Shown: positions 36,670 through 48,200 of the stretch, one piece after another
How positions within the stretch are numbered: the first letter of the stretch is position 1
Layout of the letters: every line of letters starts with the position of its first letter
NCBI GenBank assembly: GCA_030037525.1
Contig: JASHRC010000256.1
Coordinates: 1 to 57,702 of the forward strand
Direction: 5' to 3'
Source: Candidatus Acidiferrales bacterium
GTDB taxonomy: Bacteria > Acidobacteriota > Terriglobia > Acidiferrales > UBA7541
DNA length: 57,702 nt
Notes under the pieces: model-generated
What the model was told of the DNA's origin: nothing
The model's input: only the letters and a program-made list of their open reading frames with translations
Database searches by the model: none
Made by a program: the position numbers and the translations under genes

Positions 36670-37833
36670 CTATGCAGCGTTTTCCTCGCTTGCCATTGTA
36701 ACAACCGATATAACGCCAGACAAGTTGGGAACGTGAGCGAGGGTTCGCTTGTCGTATCCCGGCGCGAGATGCATATACCCCTTCATGATCCTCTCGCATC
36801 CATGTCCGTGTCGCAGTTTGCAGTCGTCAAATGACATGCCAGATCGGATGCAATAGCTCACGCTGTAGTGGCGCAGCGAATAGAATCCGAAGTGGCCGAC
36901 GTGCTGCTTCGCCTTCTCCGATAGTTTCGCACGTTCCAGCATGGGTTGCCACTCGTCGTCGTGGATGTTCGACAACGCGTATGGCGTGTTGTTCTCGGTG
37001 TGGAATATCAATCCTGCCGTGCGACCGTCGAGGAGAGCTAGAATTTCTTGGATGAGTGACTCGTGAACGGAAATGACCCGGCGCGAATTTGTGGTCTTCG
37101 TGCGACCTATCCTTCCGTAACGGGTGCCACGGCAGACATAGATTACGTTGTACACCGGGTCGATATCCTCGGCCCGCAGCGCCAACGCCTCGGAGGGGCG
37201 CATACCCGTTTCCGCGAGCACGCGGGTGAAGGTATGGAACCACCCCATGGAATTGCTCACCATGGCTTTCACTTCGTCATCAGTCGGGCAATACGTTTCC
37301 TCTTCGGGCTTAGCGTCGGCTGAGTACTTGATGTTCGCATTGTCGAGTCCGGGTGACACGATCTGCTTCAACGTCGATACGGCGTGCTTCAGCGTGTTCT
37401 TTCCGTACCGCTCGCCATTGCTCCGCTTGACCTTTCCCAGCCATGCGTTGACAACGTCCGCCGTAACGCATTCGAGCGGAAGTTTGCCGAACGCCGGAAG
37501 AAGAAAACTCGTGACATGGTAGCGCTGATTGTGCGAGTCGCGGTTTTTCAGCATCTCGGTTTCCGTCCAATCTGCCGCTTTCTGCGCGAATGAATCCGGC
37601 GAAGGAATGTTATCGACGGCTGGCTTGTAGATTCCCAGTTCCGCGATAGCCTTCTTCCGCTTCTTCTCGATCTGTTCAGCGCTGAGGTCCGTTAAATCAC
37701 CGAGCGACTTGGAACGCTGGACGCGCTCTGCTTGTCCTGCCACATCCGTCCAGTAGATTATCCGTCCCATACGCCGCCCGTCTTTCGTGAGATAAAACGT
37801 AACGCTTGGGTCTTGACCAGTGCTGCGATTCAA
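36670..37833 (-). CDS. Tyrosine recombinase (phage-type integrase)
   Basis: 387 residues from a TTG at 37833, supported by GAGGA five bases upstream. ATG 37770 is an alternative. An N-terminal SAM-like core-binding domain (DSFAQKAADWTETEMLKNRD) precedes the catalytic domain: box I Arg in LAETGMRPSEALAL, box II FYSLRHYSVSYC, LRHGHGCERIMKGYMHL with the late His and the nucleophile Tyr. The first His of the HxxR motif is replaced by Tyr (Y-S-L-R), a variation seen in some active enzymes. It lies on the 5' side of tRNA-His, not inside the segment bracketed by the tRNA repeats. Confidence 0.9.
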   Translation of the reverse strand: MNRSTGQDPSVTFYLTKDGRRMGRIIYWTDVAGQAERVQRSKSLGDLTDLSAEQIEKKRKKAIAELGIYKPAVDNIPSPDSFAQKAADWTETEMLKNRDSHNQRYHVTSFLLPAFGKLPLECVTADVVNAWLGKVKRSNGERYGKNTLKHAVSTLKQIVSPGLDNANIKYSADAKPEEETYCPTDDEVKAMVSNSMGWFHTFTRVLAETGMRPSEALALRAEDIDPVYNVIYVCRGTRYGRIGRTKTTNSRRVISVHESLIQEILALLDGRTAGLIFHTENNTPYALSNIHDDEWQPMLERAKLSEKAKQHVGHFGFYSLRHYSVSYCIRSGMSFDDCKLRHGHGCERIMKGYMHLAPGYDKRTLAHVPNLSGVISVVTMASEENAA

Positions 37834-38050
37834 TCGTTTCCTCGATTTTCTCGCTGGCTTGGTCGCCGTCCACCGCGTAGCAGTCGTTTCCTGCGTCGCG
37901 CCGCCTATTCGCCGGGCAACTGGCGCCAGAGGCTCCGCCGGACTGACCCTTCTTGGGCATCCCCGGAAAGCGCTGTCTCTTCGATTCGCGTACGGCGATT
38001 GCGGCAGGGCGTGGGAGTCAGTCTTTCTGTTGTAGAATCACCGCCACCGT

Positions 38051-38475
38051 ATGCCTGTAGCAATAGCGTCTCCGCTGGGCCGCTATGAGATCCTCGCGGC
38101 GATTGGTGCGGGCGGGATGGGCGAGGTCTACCGTGCCCGGGACTCAAAGCTTGGCCGTGATGTAGCCATCAAAGTGCTGCCCGAGGCGTTCGCCCGTGAC
38201 GCCGACCGCATGGCGCGGTTCCAGCGAGAAGCCAAAGTCCTTGCATTGCTGAATCATCCCAACATAGCAACCATTCACGGACTTGAGGATTCCGGCAGCA
38301 CCCGCGCTCTTGTCATGGAACTGGTCGAAGGACCGACACTGGCTGATCGCGTCCGCTCTGGTCCGATTCCAATTGCCGAAGCGTTACCTATCGGAAGCAA
38401 ATCACCGAAGCACTTGAATACGCGCACGAGCGCGGGATCGTGCATCGCGATTTGAGACCTGCCAATGCGAAGGTT
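38051..38475 (+). pseudogene. Serine/threonine protein kinase fragment
   Basis: Begins like an acidobacterial PknB-type kinase: GRYEILAAIGAGGMGEVYRA (P-loop), VAIKVLPEAF with the ATP lysine K41, and LNHPNIATIHGLE. Near 38390 the frame shifts, and the next frame supplies QITEALEYAHERGIVHRDLR with the HRD motif (HRDLRPAN, arginine in place of the usual lysine). Homology ends about 38475, before DFG. The remainder of the kinase has been deleted and replaced by the promoter and start of the receptor gene. Not functional. Confidence 0.75.
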
Positions 38476-38529
38476 TTATCCCCTCATTGGATTTCTAAAT
38501 CGTATTCTCGTAGTCCTGAGGAGAGCACC

Positions 38530-41500
38530 ATGAGGGCTTCCGGTCCGTGGAGTATACGCGCCGCGCTGGTGGCCGCTACGCTGTTCATAACATTCGTGGG
38601 CGCAGGGTCGAGCCAGGCTCAAACTTTTCGTGGGTCAGTCCTAGGAACAGTTACAGATACGAGCGGAGGCGCTGTTGCGGGCGCGAAGGTAACCGTGCAC
38701 AACGTCGACACGGGAGCGGACCGCGTAACGGACACGACCACCGATGGCGGCTACCTGATACCAGAGCTGCCGGTCGGAACGTATGACATCACGGCCGAAA
38801 TAAAGGGCTTTCAAAAAGCCAGGATCACCGGTGTGACGGTTTTCGCTGCGGCCGGGCGTCGCGTGGACATCGTCCTGAAGCCCGGTGAGATCATTCAGCA
38901 AGTGGTGGTCTCGGCCGAATCCATACCGGTGGTGGACACTTCAAGCGATACACTCGGCGGCACGTTCGAGAGTCGTGCGGTCGAGGATCTCCCGATCAAT
39001 GGCCGCGACTACACCAAGATGCTCATCTTGGTTCCCGGCGCGACCGGCGAGCCGAATGGCGGCGGCGATTCTCCGGGTTCGTACGGCCAGTTCAGCGTCA
39101 ATGGTAGCCGCGGCCGCGCCAACAATTACCTTCTCGATGGCACGGACATGAACGACGGTTACCGCAACCTGCCCTCGATCAACCAGGGCGGTGTGTTCGG
39201 CACGCCGGGAACGATTCTCCCGGAGGACTCCATTCAGGAACTGAGCATCCTGTCGAATACGGAGGCTGAGTACGGACGGAACTCTGGCTCGGTGGTGAAC
39301 ATCATCACCAAGAGCGGAACCAATGACTTCCACGGCAGCATATTCGAAGATTTCAGGAACGCGGTACTGAACGCGCGGAATTACTTCAACGACGTCGGCA
39401 CGCCAAAAGACGCTTTTCGGAACAACCAATTTGGCGGAACGATTGGCGGTCCAATCGCCAAGGATAAAGTCTTCTTTTTCGGCTCCTATGAAGGCCAGCG
39501 TGAAGGGATGGCCATCACTTCGCTCAACCAAGTGCCGACGCTCGATGACGGGGTCCCCGGCGATCCGACCGATTATCAGCAAGCTATCATTATCCTGGGT
39601 GGCGATCCTTCGCAATGCACGACGACGGTCATTGCGTGCATCGATAACAATGCGGCTGTCGTCAATCCCGTAATCAAGAATCTCTATGATCTATGCAACA
39701 GCTCGGGCCAATGCTCCGGCTTCCACAATGTCTGGCCTACAACTACGGCCATCGGTGGACCCGCGACGAACAATTTGGACAGCGTGATCGCGAAGATTGA
39801 TTACGACATGAACACCAACAATCAGATTTACGGCCACTACTTTTTCGGAAACAGTTTTCAGAGCTTTCCGCTCGGCGTCGGCGGAGGCAACAACCTTCCC
39901 AATACAAACACGAACGCGCCTATCCGTACCCAGCTGGTGTCCTTGAGCTGGGTGAGAACCGTTTCTCCGGAAAAAGTGAACGAGGCGCGTTTCGGGTGGA
40001 ACCGCTATCGCAACGGCTTTTTCCCTCAAGATGCAAGTATCTTCGGAGATCCGAACGTATCGCTGGGACTCAATACGCTTGACATTCTAGGTCCAGACAC
40101 GGCGAATCCTCGCGATTACGGCCTGCCAACGATCGCGGTGACCGGTCTTGCATCTCTAGGCTCTTCAGGGTTTTCAAACCCGCGCAACCGCGTAGACTCC
40201 AACTATCAACTTTTCGACAACTTTTCGTGGAAGCTGAATCGGCATGATGTGAAGTTTGGCGGCGAATTCCGCCGGACCACGGTGAACTCGTTCAACGATC
40301 TCCTAGCGCGGAGCAAGCTCGATTTCGGCAGCCTCGCCGACTTCCTCGAAGGCGGGCTCGATGGGGGGACGACCAACTTTGGAAATACGGCGCGTTTCGC
40401 CCACCAGAACTTCCTGGCTTTCTATATTCAAGATGGCTATCACATGACGAGCCAGCTGACTTTGAACCTTGGCCTGCGGTGGGATTATTTCGGTGTGATC
40501 GGCACGGATGGCAATCAGATCAGCATTTACGAGCCGACTGTCGGCCTGGTCCGGCCGGGCCAGATTTATCCGAAGGATTTCAACAACTTCAGTCCGCGTT
40601 TGAGCGTCGCCTATGACCTGTTCGGTAAGGGCAAGACCGTCGTCCGAGCGGGGGTTGGCATTTTCTACGACGCCTTTTCGCAGGATTTCTTTACCGGCCA
40701 ACTGGCGTACAACACCGACAACACGGGCCCTGCGTACAATCCCATCGGCCCAAATCCTATTTTCATCACCTACAATTTGAATCCAGCGCTACCCATGGAT
40801 GCGAGCGGTAATTCCATCATTCAAGCTAATGTACCCGTCTTCGATCCCGCTTCGGTGATGCCCGGAACCGCGACGAGCACCGACGCGTTCACCGTCTCTC
40901 AGAACCTTCGCACGCCGTACATCTACAACTACAATTTGAACATCCAGCAAGAGATCGTCCGCAACACCGTTTTGGAAGTGCGCTATGTGGGATCGGCGGG
41001 TCGAAAGCTCTTCCGCTTCGTCGATATCAATCAACCCTCTCATGCGGAGATTACGGCTGCGGACCTTGCCTGCGACTGCATCAACTCCGTCTTCAACTCT
41101 ACACCCGTGCCCCGGCCATTTGATACGGCCGCCCCGCTGAGCGCCCTGGCACCGAACCAGCCCTTCTACGTTAACCAGATTCAGACCAGTGCGAATTCTA
41201 ACTACAACTCACTCCAGGTTTCACTGACACAACGCAATTGGCATCGCTTCTACAATCAGATTGCGTACACCTGGTCCCATTCAATTGATACGGCGAGCGA
41301 CGGCCAGGACTATGTTCCGAACGCATCGCAACCGAACGACAGTACCAACCCGGGCGGCAACAAAGGCAACTCGAACTTCGACACCCGCAATCGCTTCGTG
41401 ATGACATCGACGTACGATGTTGCGAAGCCGCAGGCTCTCGGGAAGTTCGGAGAAGGCTGGTCACTGAGCGGCGTCCTAACGATTATGAGCGGCCACCCCT

Positions 41501-42015
41501 TCTCGTTGAACTACTACTATGAAGGTGACTACGACGGAAGCGGCGAAGGATTCGGCCGGCCCGATGTTGTGGCCCCGATCCAATATAACTACGGCAATCC
41601 CGCGGAGTTTCTTAATCTTTCCTCCTTTGCGATTCCTTGCACCCTGAATGGGTTGGGGACCGAGGACCTTGATTGCGTGCCGGGAACCCGCCATTTCGGC
41701 AATGAACGCCGGAATTCGCTCTTGGGGCCCAATGACCGGGACGTGGATCTTGCCATCAACAAGATGACGTCGATCAACGAGCACTGGAAAGCGCAGTTTC
41801 GGGCGGATTTTTACAACATTCTGAATCATCCCAACTTTGCCAGTCCGTTGTTGCCCGCCTTCTTTGCCGATGCCGCCCCGAAAGGGTTCAACGCAAATGG
41901 CACCAGCGCCGGCTTCTATCCGCTCACGGCGACTTCAGACGTTGGTTTGGGAAACCCGATTCTCGGCGGCGGCGGGCCGCGGAGTATTCAGTTCGCTGTG
42001 AAGTTTTTGTTCTAG
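38530..42015 (+). CDS. Oar-like TonB-dependent outer membrane receptor with carboxypeptidase-regulatory domain
   Basis: 1161 residues from ATG 38530, preceded by GAGGAGAG. The frame is open to 38440, but that part is kinase remnant. Signal peptide AALVAATLFITFVGAGSSQA; a CarboxypepD_reg-like Ig domain at about 33-115 (GTVTDTSGGAVAGAKVTVHN); a plug with DLPINGRDYTKMLILVPG and GTDMNDGYRNLP; then a long beta-barrel with many aromatic strands, ending IQFAVKFLF with the C-terminal Phe required for outer membrane insertion. Relatives import large substrates or act in adhesion and oligosaccharide uptake. Such proteins are expanded in Acidobacteriota. Substrate unknown. Confidence 0.9.
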   Translation: MRASGPWSIRAALVAATLFITFVGAGSSQAQTFRGSVLGTVTDTSGGAVAGAKVTVHNVDTGADRVTDTTTDGGYLIPELPVGTYDITAEIKGFQKARITGVTVFAAAGRRVDIVLKPGEIIQQVVVSAESIPVVDTSSDTLGGTFESRAVEDLPINGRDYTKMLILVPGATGEPNGGGDSPGSYGQFSVNGSRGRANNYLLDGTDMNDGYRNLPSINQGGVFGTPGTILPEDSIQELSILSNTEAEYGRNSGSVVNIITKSGTNDFHGSIFEDFRNAVLNARNYFNDVGTPKDAFRNNQFGGTIGGPIAKDKVFFFGSYEGQREGMAITSLNQVPTLDDGVPGDPTDYQQAIIILGGDPSQCTTTVIACIDNNAAVVNPVIKNLYDLCNSSGQCSGFHNVWPTTTAIGGPATNNLDSVIAKIDYDMNTNNQIYGHYFFGNSFQSFPLGVGGGNNLPNTNTNAPIRTQLVSLSWVRTVSPEKVNEARFGWNRYRNGFFPQDASIFGDPNVSLGLNTLDILGPDTANPRDYGLPTIAVTGLASLGSSGFSNPRNRVDSNYQLFDNFSWKLNRHDVKFGGEFRRTTVNSFNDLLARSKLDFGSLADFLEGGLDGGTTNFGNTARFAHQNFLAFYIQDGYHMTSQLTLNLGLRWDYFGVIGTDGNQISIYEPTVGLVRPGQIYPKDFNNFSPRLSVAYDLFGKGKTVVRAGVGIFYDAFSQDFFTGQLAYNTDNTGPAYNPIGPNPIFITYNLNPALPMDASGNSIIQANVPVFDPASVMPGTATSTDAFTVSQNLRTPYIYNYNLNIQQEIVRNTVLEVRYVGSAGRKLFRFVDINQPSHAEITAADLACDCINSVFNSTPVPRPFDTAAPLSALAPNQPFYVNQIQTSANSNYNSLQVSLTQRNWHRFYNQIAYTWSHSIDTASDGQDYVPNASQPNDSTNPGGNKGNSNFDTRNRFVMTSTYDVAKPQALGKFGEGWSLSGVLTIMSGHPFSLNYYYEGDYDGSGEGFGRPDVVAPIQYNYGNPAEFLNLSSFAIPCTLNGLGTEDLDCVPGTRHFGNERRNSLLGPNDRDVDLAINKMTSINEHWKAQFRADFYNILNHPNFASPLLPAFFADAAPKGFNANGTSAGFYPLTATSDVGLGNPILGGGGPRSIQFAVKFLF

Positions 42016-42274
42016 GAGTCGATGGCAATTCGGCTCAAGACTCGTTACGAGGCCATACGCCCATCTGGGCCTTCCTCTGTAAACTTTCCGATGCCGGCCG
42101 TCTTCAATTTTCACGCGGGCTTGAACGCCATGGAGACGGGCGGCCGACATCCCCGCGGGTGAGAATGGAGGATTAGTGTGCGAGAAATGAGTTAGTACAG
42201 CGACGCTGATTCGGCCGATTCGGCGGGTCGATTCGTTGACTTGCCTCAAACGAGCAACCTAATATGATCGCACC

Positions 42275-44683
42275 ATGCCGGACTCTGAGTCGTTCCTCGG
42301 CAAAACGTTCTCCCACTATCGCATCCTTGAAAGAATCGGCGGCGGCGGCATGGGAGTGGTGCACAAAGCCGAAGACACGCGGCTCGACCGCTTCGTCGCT
42401 CTCAAATTCCTGCCAGATGACCTAGCCCATGACAGCCAAGCCCTTGAACGATTCCGTCGGGAAGCTAAAGCCGCTTCGGCGCTGAACCATCCAAACATCT
42501 GCACCATTTACGATATCGGTGAGGAAAATGGCAAAGCCTTCATCGCGATGGAATTTCTGCAAGGGAAGACCCTGAAGGACACCATTGGGGGCCGGCCGAT
42601 GGAAGTGGAGACTCTGCTGGACGTGGCGATTGGAGTGGCCGAGGGGCTGAACGCTGCGCACGCGAAAGGCATTGTCCATCGCGACATCAAAGCAGCGAAC
42701 ATTTTCGTCACGGAAGGGGGGCACGCGAAGATTCTCGACTTCGGGCTGGCCAAGCTGTCGGTGAGAACGGGAGCAGGTGCAGATGCAACCGCTGCGACCC
42801 TCGACGTGGCGGAGCATCTCACGAGTCCCAGCAGCATGTTGGGTACGGTCGCCTATATGTCGCCGGAGCAGGTTCGGGGGAAGGAACTCGATGCCCGCAC
42901 CGATTTGTTCTCGTTCGGCGCAGTCCTGTACGAGATGGCTACCGGACAGCTTCCGTTTCGGGGCGATACATCGGGGCTGATCTTCAAAGCCATTCTCGAT
43001 GCGACGCCAACGTTAGCGGTGCGCCTGAATCCCGATCTGCCTTCCAAGCTGGAAGAAATCATCAACAAGTGCCTGGACAAAGACCGAAACCTTCGATATC
43101 AGCACGCCTCTGAGATTCGCACCGATTTGCAACGGCTGAAGCGCGATATCGAAACCACCAAGATCACTGCCACGACCTCATCGCCTGACCAGATGCTCAA
43201 GCGTCGCAAACTTTGGGTCGTCCTAGCCGCCTGCATCGTTTCCATTGGGCTGATGGCGGTTGGCACTTGGTACTTGCGATCCGGCAGGGCAGCCCAAATT
43301 GATTCTATTGCCGTGCTGCCCTTCACAAATGGGGGTGGAGACGCCAATACGGACTATCTCAGCGATGGCATCACCGAATCCTTGATCGACAGCCTCGCCC
43401 ATGTGCCCCAGCTCAAGGTAAAGTCTCGGCATTCTGTCTTCCACTACAAAGGTAAAGATGTTGACGTGCAAAAGGTAGGCAACGAATTGGGCGTGTCGGC
43501 ACTGGTGAGCGGGCGAGTGGTGCCACGGGGTGACAGCATCGAAGTGACTGCCGAGCTTACCGAGGTTCGGGACAACTCCGAAATCTGGGGGCAGCACTAC
43601 AGCGGCAAGAGTGCAGAGATCATCTCGCTGGAGCAGCAGATTGCGGGGGACATCGCGGAAACGCTGCGTTCCAAGCTCAGCACTTCAGAAAAGCAACAGG
43701 TCACCAAGCAAGGCACACAAAATCCAGAAGCCTATGAGCTGTATCTGAAGGGGCGTTACTCGTGGAACAAGCGGACGCCTTCGGACATTGCCACCGCAAT
43801 CTCCTCTTTCAGAGAAGCGATTGCCAAAGACCCCGGCTACGCTTTGGCGTATTCGGGTCTGGCCGAAGCCTATAGCACATTGCCTTACTATGGTGGCACT
43901 CCCAGCGAAGACTATCCGAAGTCGAATGCCGCCGCCCGCAGGGCACTGGAGTTGGATGCGACCTTGGCCCATACCCATGCAATTCTGGGCGCCAACGAGA
44001 TGGAGCAAGACTGGGATTTTGCCGGAGGAGAGGCTGAGTTCAAGAAGGCTTTAGAACTCGATCCCAACGATGCCACGACACACCAGTGGTACGCGGACGA
44101 TCTTGCCTTGATCGGGGGCAGTGAGCAAGAAGCCCTTGCTGAAGTCAATCGTGCCCAACAGCTCGATCCGCTGTCAGCGATCATCAGCGCGGATGCCGGA
44201 GACGTTCACATCAAGGCTCGACAGTACGACGAGGCCATTGCCGCCTGTGAGAAGCTGGCAAATGACGACCCGACATTCGCCGTGGCGCACTATTATTTAG
44301 CCCAAGCTTTTTGGGGGAAACGTATGTACCCGCAGGTCATTGAACAATGGAAGGCCTTTGGCGAGCTTTCCGGCGACCGAAACGAATCTGAATTCGCTTC
44401 TGCTATGGAGCAAGGATTTCGTTCCGCGGGCTGGAAGGGCGCTCTAACCAAAGGCATTGAAGCCCGGCAAGCGCAACGAAAGATTGGCTACTCGTCCGCG
44501 TACCGGATTGCCGAGCTCTATGCCGATTTGGGAGACAAAGAGCAGGCTTTCCGGTGGTTAAACACCGCTTATCAGGAGCACGATTGGCTGCTGGTGAGTT
44601 TGAAGTCTAACTTCCGACTCGATAGCCTGCATTCCGACCCACGGTTTGCCGAGTTGGTGCGGAAAGTGGGGCTGCCGCAGTAG
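42275..44683 (+). CDS. Transmembrane serine/threonine kinase with TolB/FlgO-like and TPR domains
   Basis: 802 residues. Kinase domain about 15-285: glycine loop [17 protein letters not shown] lysine K44, catalytic loop H135-R-D137 in [11 protein letters not shown]155-F-G, and SPEQVRG. One membrane helix at 313-334. Outside the membrane comes an FlgO/TolB-N-like domain ([40 protein letters not shown]), then several TPRs ([40 protein letters not shown]). The arrangement suggests it senses envelope or periplasmic conditions and phosphorylates cytoplasmic targets. All catalytic residues are present. Starts 260 bases after the receptor gene. Confidence 0.93.
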   Translation: MPDSESFLGKTFSHYRILERIGGGGMGVVHKAEDTRLDRFVALKFLPDDLAHDSQALERFRREAKAASALNHPNICTIYDIGEENGKAFIAMEFLQGKTLKDTIGGRPMEVETLLDVAIGVAEGLNAAHAKGIVHRDIKAANIFVTEGGHAKILDFGLAKLSVRTGAGADATAATLDVAEHLTSPSSMLGTVAYMSPEQVRGKELDARTDLFSFGAVLYEMATGQLPFRGDTSGLIFKAILDATPTLAVRLNPDLPSKLEEIINKCLDKDRNLRYQHASEIRTDLQRLKRDIETTKITATTSSPDQMLKRRKLWVVLAACIVSIGLMAVGTWYLRSGRAAQIDSIAVLPFTNGGGDANTDYLSDGITESLIDSLAHVPQLKVKSRHSVFHYKGKDVDVQKVGNELGVSALVSGRVVPRGDSIEVTAELTEVRDNSEIWGQHYSGKSAEIISLEQQIAGDIAETLRSKLSTSEKQQVTKQGTQNPEAYELYLKGRYSWNKRTPSDIATAISSFREAIAKDPGYALAYSGLAEAYSTLPYYGGTPSEDYPKSNAAARRALELDATLAHTHAILGANEMEQDWDFAGGEAEFKKALELDPNDATTHQWYADDLALIGGSEQEALAEVNRAQQLDPLSAIISADAGDVHIKARQYDEAIAACEKLANDDPTFAVAHYYLAQAFWGKRMYPQVIEQWKAFGELSGDRNESEFASAMEQGFRSAGWKGALTKGIEARQAQRKIGYSSAYRIAELYADLGDKEQAFRWLNTAYQEHDWLLVSLKSNFRLDSLHSDPRFAELVRKVGLPQ

Positions 44684-44780
44684 CGAGGCCATCCGAGCTT
44701 TCCTCGCGCCGTGGAAAGACGCCGACCCCGACATTCCCACCCTGAAGCAAGCCAAGGCGGAGTACATGAAGTTGCGATAG
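44682..44780 (+). pseudogene. C-terminal fragment of another TPR protein
   Basis: Immediately after the kinase stop an open stretch reads [20 protein letters not shown] then LKQAKAEYMKLR and a TAG. The phrase PWKDADPDIP.LKQAKAEY is a common C-terminus of acidobacterial TPR/TolB-type sensor proteins. No start and no upstream part. Suggests a deletion that joined two related genes or a tail left over from a paralogue. Confidence 0.5.
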
Positions 44781-44784
44781 CCCT

Positions 44785-45190
44785 TTACGACATCCAGAAT
44801 CCCCTGAGCAAGTCGGGCAATACCTCACCCGTCCCCAAGTGGCATTCCGTGAACGCGGACGCATTTGCGGGTTCCTCCGGCTCCAAGTAGATGGTTCGCG
44901 CACGCCCGCGAACGTGGGCGATGAAGCTCGCTGCTGGCTCCACCACGCCGGACGTGCCCACAGCCATGAAGACCTTGCATTCGTCCCGTGCGCCAAGGAT
45001 GCGATCCAGTTCGAACGGCACCTCGCCGAGCCAGCAGATGTGCGGGCGAATGCGACCGCCGCACTCGCAGTGGGGAAGCTCTGCTGGAAGATCGTAGGTG
45101 CTCGTGTCGCGGAACGGGGGGGTGGCAACGCTCCGGCTTGTGCGTCCGCCACAAAATCGCCATGGAACGTCCTGCGGTGTGGTGACGAAT
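44785..45190 (-). pseudogene. Sirtuin (NAD-dependent protein deacetylase) C-terminal remnant
   Basis: LPHCECGGRIRPHICWLGEV matches the zinc-ribbon and following region of CobB-type sirtuins (two of the four cysteines are left), followed by FELDRILGARDECKVFMAVG, TSGVVEPAASFIAHVRGRA and EPANASAFTECHLGTGEVLP. The N-terminal Rossmann part with GAGxS and the catalytic HG are absent, and upstream fragments (RSMAIL, ELHGDF-like) lie in shifted frames. A decayed gene at its 3' end only. Confidence 0.65.
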
Positions 45191-45236
45191 GTCGGAAATC
45201 GCGATTAGCGAGACAGGGATAAGCGCCGGCTTTCGT

Positions 45237-48200
45237 TCAAAAGATGAGTTTCAGCCCGAATTGTATCTGCCTTGGGTTGTTGGCCAGGGTGGTAATTAGT
45301 CCGGCCGAGGCATTGATCGCTCCGTTTGCAAACACCGTCGTGTTGGGAGGCCCGAAATTCACTCGGTTCAGCACGTTGAAGAATTCGGCCCGAAACTGCA
45401 AGGTGATCTTTTCGGTCACCGGCGTGTTCTTCAATAGTGACAGGTCGACATCCGCCAATCCGGGCCCGGTAAGCGTTCCTCTGCGCAAATCTCCATAGGT
45501 GCCCGCTGCAGGCAGAACAAAGGCATTGGGATTGAACCATTCGTCTTGCTTCCCAAGCACAATGGGACCAGAAAAGCTGGGGTTCAACGACGGCCGATCC
45601 GGATTCCGCGTATCACCGTCCCCGGACCGGTTCGAACCCACCAGCGGGGTGAAAGGAAAGCCGGTTAAGAATGTCGCGATTCCGTTCAGCTGCCATCCGT
45701 CGATCAGTTTGCCTTCGCCGCCACCGGTTGCGCCAAGCCAATGCTTGCCGCGGCCAAACGGCAGTTCGTAATGCGCCGAGATACTGGCCTGGCTGGTGAT
45801 GTTCAAGGCCGAGGGTCCCCGGTCTCGCCGCAAATCGTTCCGGTCGAGGACCATTTGCGCTTCATTCACTGCTTGGGCGCCCGTGAGCGCCGAGTTCACA
45901 TCCAGGTTTTTCGACCAAGTGTAGTTGGCGCGAAACCGCAATCCTTCACCGAGACGTCGGACAACTTCGGTCTGGAGCGCGTTGTAGCTGGTGTTCCCCT
46001 CGGTGAACCAAAAGAATCCCGCCCCCAAAAACGGGTTGGGACGCGTTCCCACCGGTATGTACTCGGTGCCTTCGGGCACGTGGCTTTGATTGGAAGGCGA
46101 AGCCGGAGCTCCGCTCGGGGCCACGCCGCCAGCTTGGCATCCGCTCGGGTCTGCGCAAATCTCGGCCGGAATCGTGTTGGGGTCGATGCTGACGAATTCG
46201 TGGTACCCGTGCGAACCCACATAAGCGACGCGGAACAGGGTATTCCGGCTCAACTGCTGCTCGATCGTGAGATTCCACTCCTCAACCGTCGGAGTCTTAG
46301 CATTGGCCTCGACTCCCTGCGGCGCATAAATGGCGCAGGGCGCGGGCACATTGGGTCCGCACGAAGGAGGCGGTGGCACACCGCGGACAATCGGCACGAT
46401 GGAGGAGATGGGGCCCGAAAACGTGAGCGCGCCGTTATAAGGGGGAAGGGAGTTCAGCAGAAAAGCGAGATCGTCAATCAACGAATAATACGTTCCGAAT
46501 GCGGCTCGCACAGCAGTTTTTCCTTTTCCCGTTGGATCCCACGCCAGTCCAATGCGGGGGCTGAAGAGCAGCTTCGCGTTGTTCTCGGTGAAGACGGAAC
46601 TGCCCACTCGCGGGTTGGTTTCGAGCACGCCGGATGCGCCGAGCAGATAATTCGCAGCCCTTCCCTCAGCCTCATTCCAGCCGGTCGTGAATTCGTGGCG
46701 GATACCGGCGCGAACCGTGAGGTTGCGGCGTATCGTGATCGTGTCCTGGGCATACCAGGCTCCGAAAAGGCTCCTCCAACTGAGCTCATGGGGGTCCGGC
46801 ACCACTTGGAACGTGCTCACCGTCCCCTGCAGAAAGGTCGTCAGAGTACTGAACGTGGCTTGCCCGAGCTGGCGTGACGCGCTGTCTTCGTTGTCCTGGA
46901 GTCGTTGGAACCAGGCACCGACACTGATCTGATGAATGCCTTTGCTGGTCAGCAAATCATCAGCGGAAGTGAACAGATTTCTATGATTCGAAACGCCCGC
47001 TGCGTTATTCGGTCCGGCCGAGGTTAGAGCAGCGCTGCCCGTGGTCGTCAGCGCGCCCCCGATGACGATTCCGCCCGGCCCGGCTCCGGTCACGAAGTCG
47101 AGGCTCGCCGGAAGCGATGTGAGCAGGGATGATTGGAGCCCCAATCCAGCGCGGGAGAAACCGGCTCTGAAAGTGTTTAGAGCATTGGGCGAGAACACAT
47201 GGGTTTCCTGCAAGCTAGCCACTTGCATTTGGAGAGTGGTGTAAGAGGCGAACAAAGGATCGGACAAGGGCACCAAGCTCGTGCCGTTGTCGACCGTGTA
47301 AGCAGCCGACAGCGTATCGCCATTCGACAAGATGTAATCGGATCGTAGAGTGCCAAAATCTTCGCGAATATGCTGCTTGGGGCTGTTGTAAGAGAACGCG
47401 GTCCCGCTCGGCAGCCCCTTCACCAGCAGCTCGGCGCCATTCGGTTGCGGCCAGTACGACATGTACTGCAGCATCTCCGGATCTAGATTCGGAACTGCGG
47501 TCTCGACACCCGAGCTATTGGGCAAGAATCCCTGGCGCGCCTCCTGGTCGGGCACGACCGCTACACTGCTCAGCGTCAGGGCTTGCCGGAAACCCTCGTA
47601 ATTGCCAAACAAAAACCACCGGTCCCGTCTGAGCGGCCCTCCCAGCGCGCCTCCGAATTGGTTCTGCTCGAATGGAGGAGCCGGCTCGGTAGCGAAAAAG
47701 CTCCTGGCGTCGAGAACGCTATTTCGAAGAAACTCAAACAGAGCGCCATGCAGAACATCGCTGCCAGACTGCGTCACAATGCTCACCTGAGCGCCCGCTC
47801 GCTTTCCGTATTCGGCCGGGTAGGTATCAGTGAGAACGTTGAATTCTCGGATGGCGTCGATGCCTAGAAGTTCACCGCTGACACCGCCCGGAGTAATGGC
47901 GAGTTGGCTCGATCCGGTGTATTCAATTCCGTTCAGCAAAAACAGGTTCTCCGCCGTGCGGCGACCCGCGACTGTAAACGTGTTGCCGTTGCTGGTGCTG
48001 GTTTGAGCGCTTTTCATCGCGCTGAAGTTGATCGCCCCCGGGTTCAGGGTGATGAGCTGGTCAAAGCTCCGTCCGTTAAGCGGCAGATCCTTGACCTCCT
48101 GCTCTCCCACCATCCCGGAAACTGGTGCGGTTGTCGTGTTAACTAACGGCGTTTGTCCGGAGACAACCACTTGCGTGACCAGCGCGCCGACTTGGAGCGT

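Noticed and set aside
45741-46877. 378-codon plus-strand open frame antisense to the second receptor
   Set aside because: Low-complexity Arg-rich translation. The receptor frame is continuous with a signal peptide and terminal Phe.
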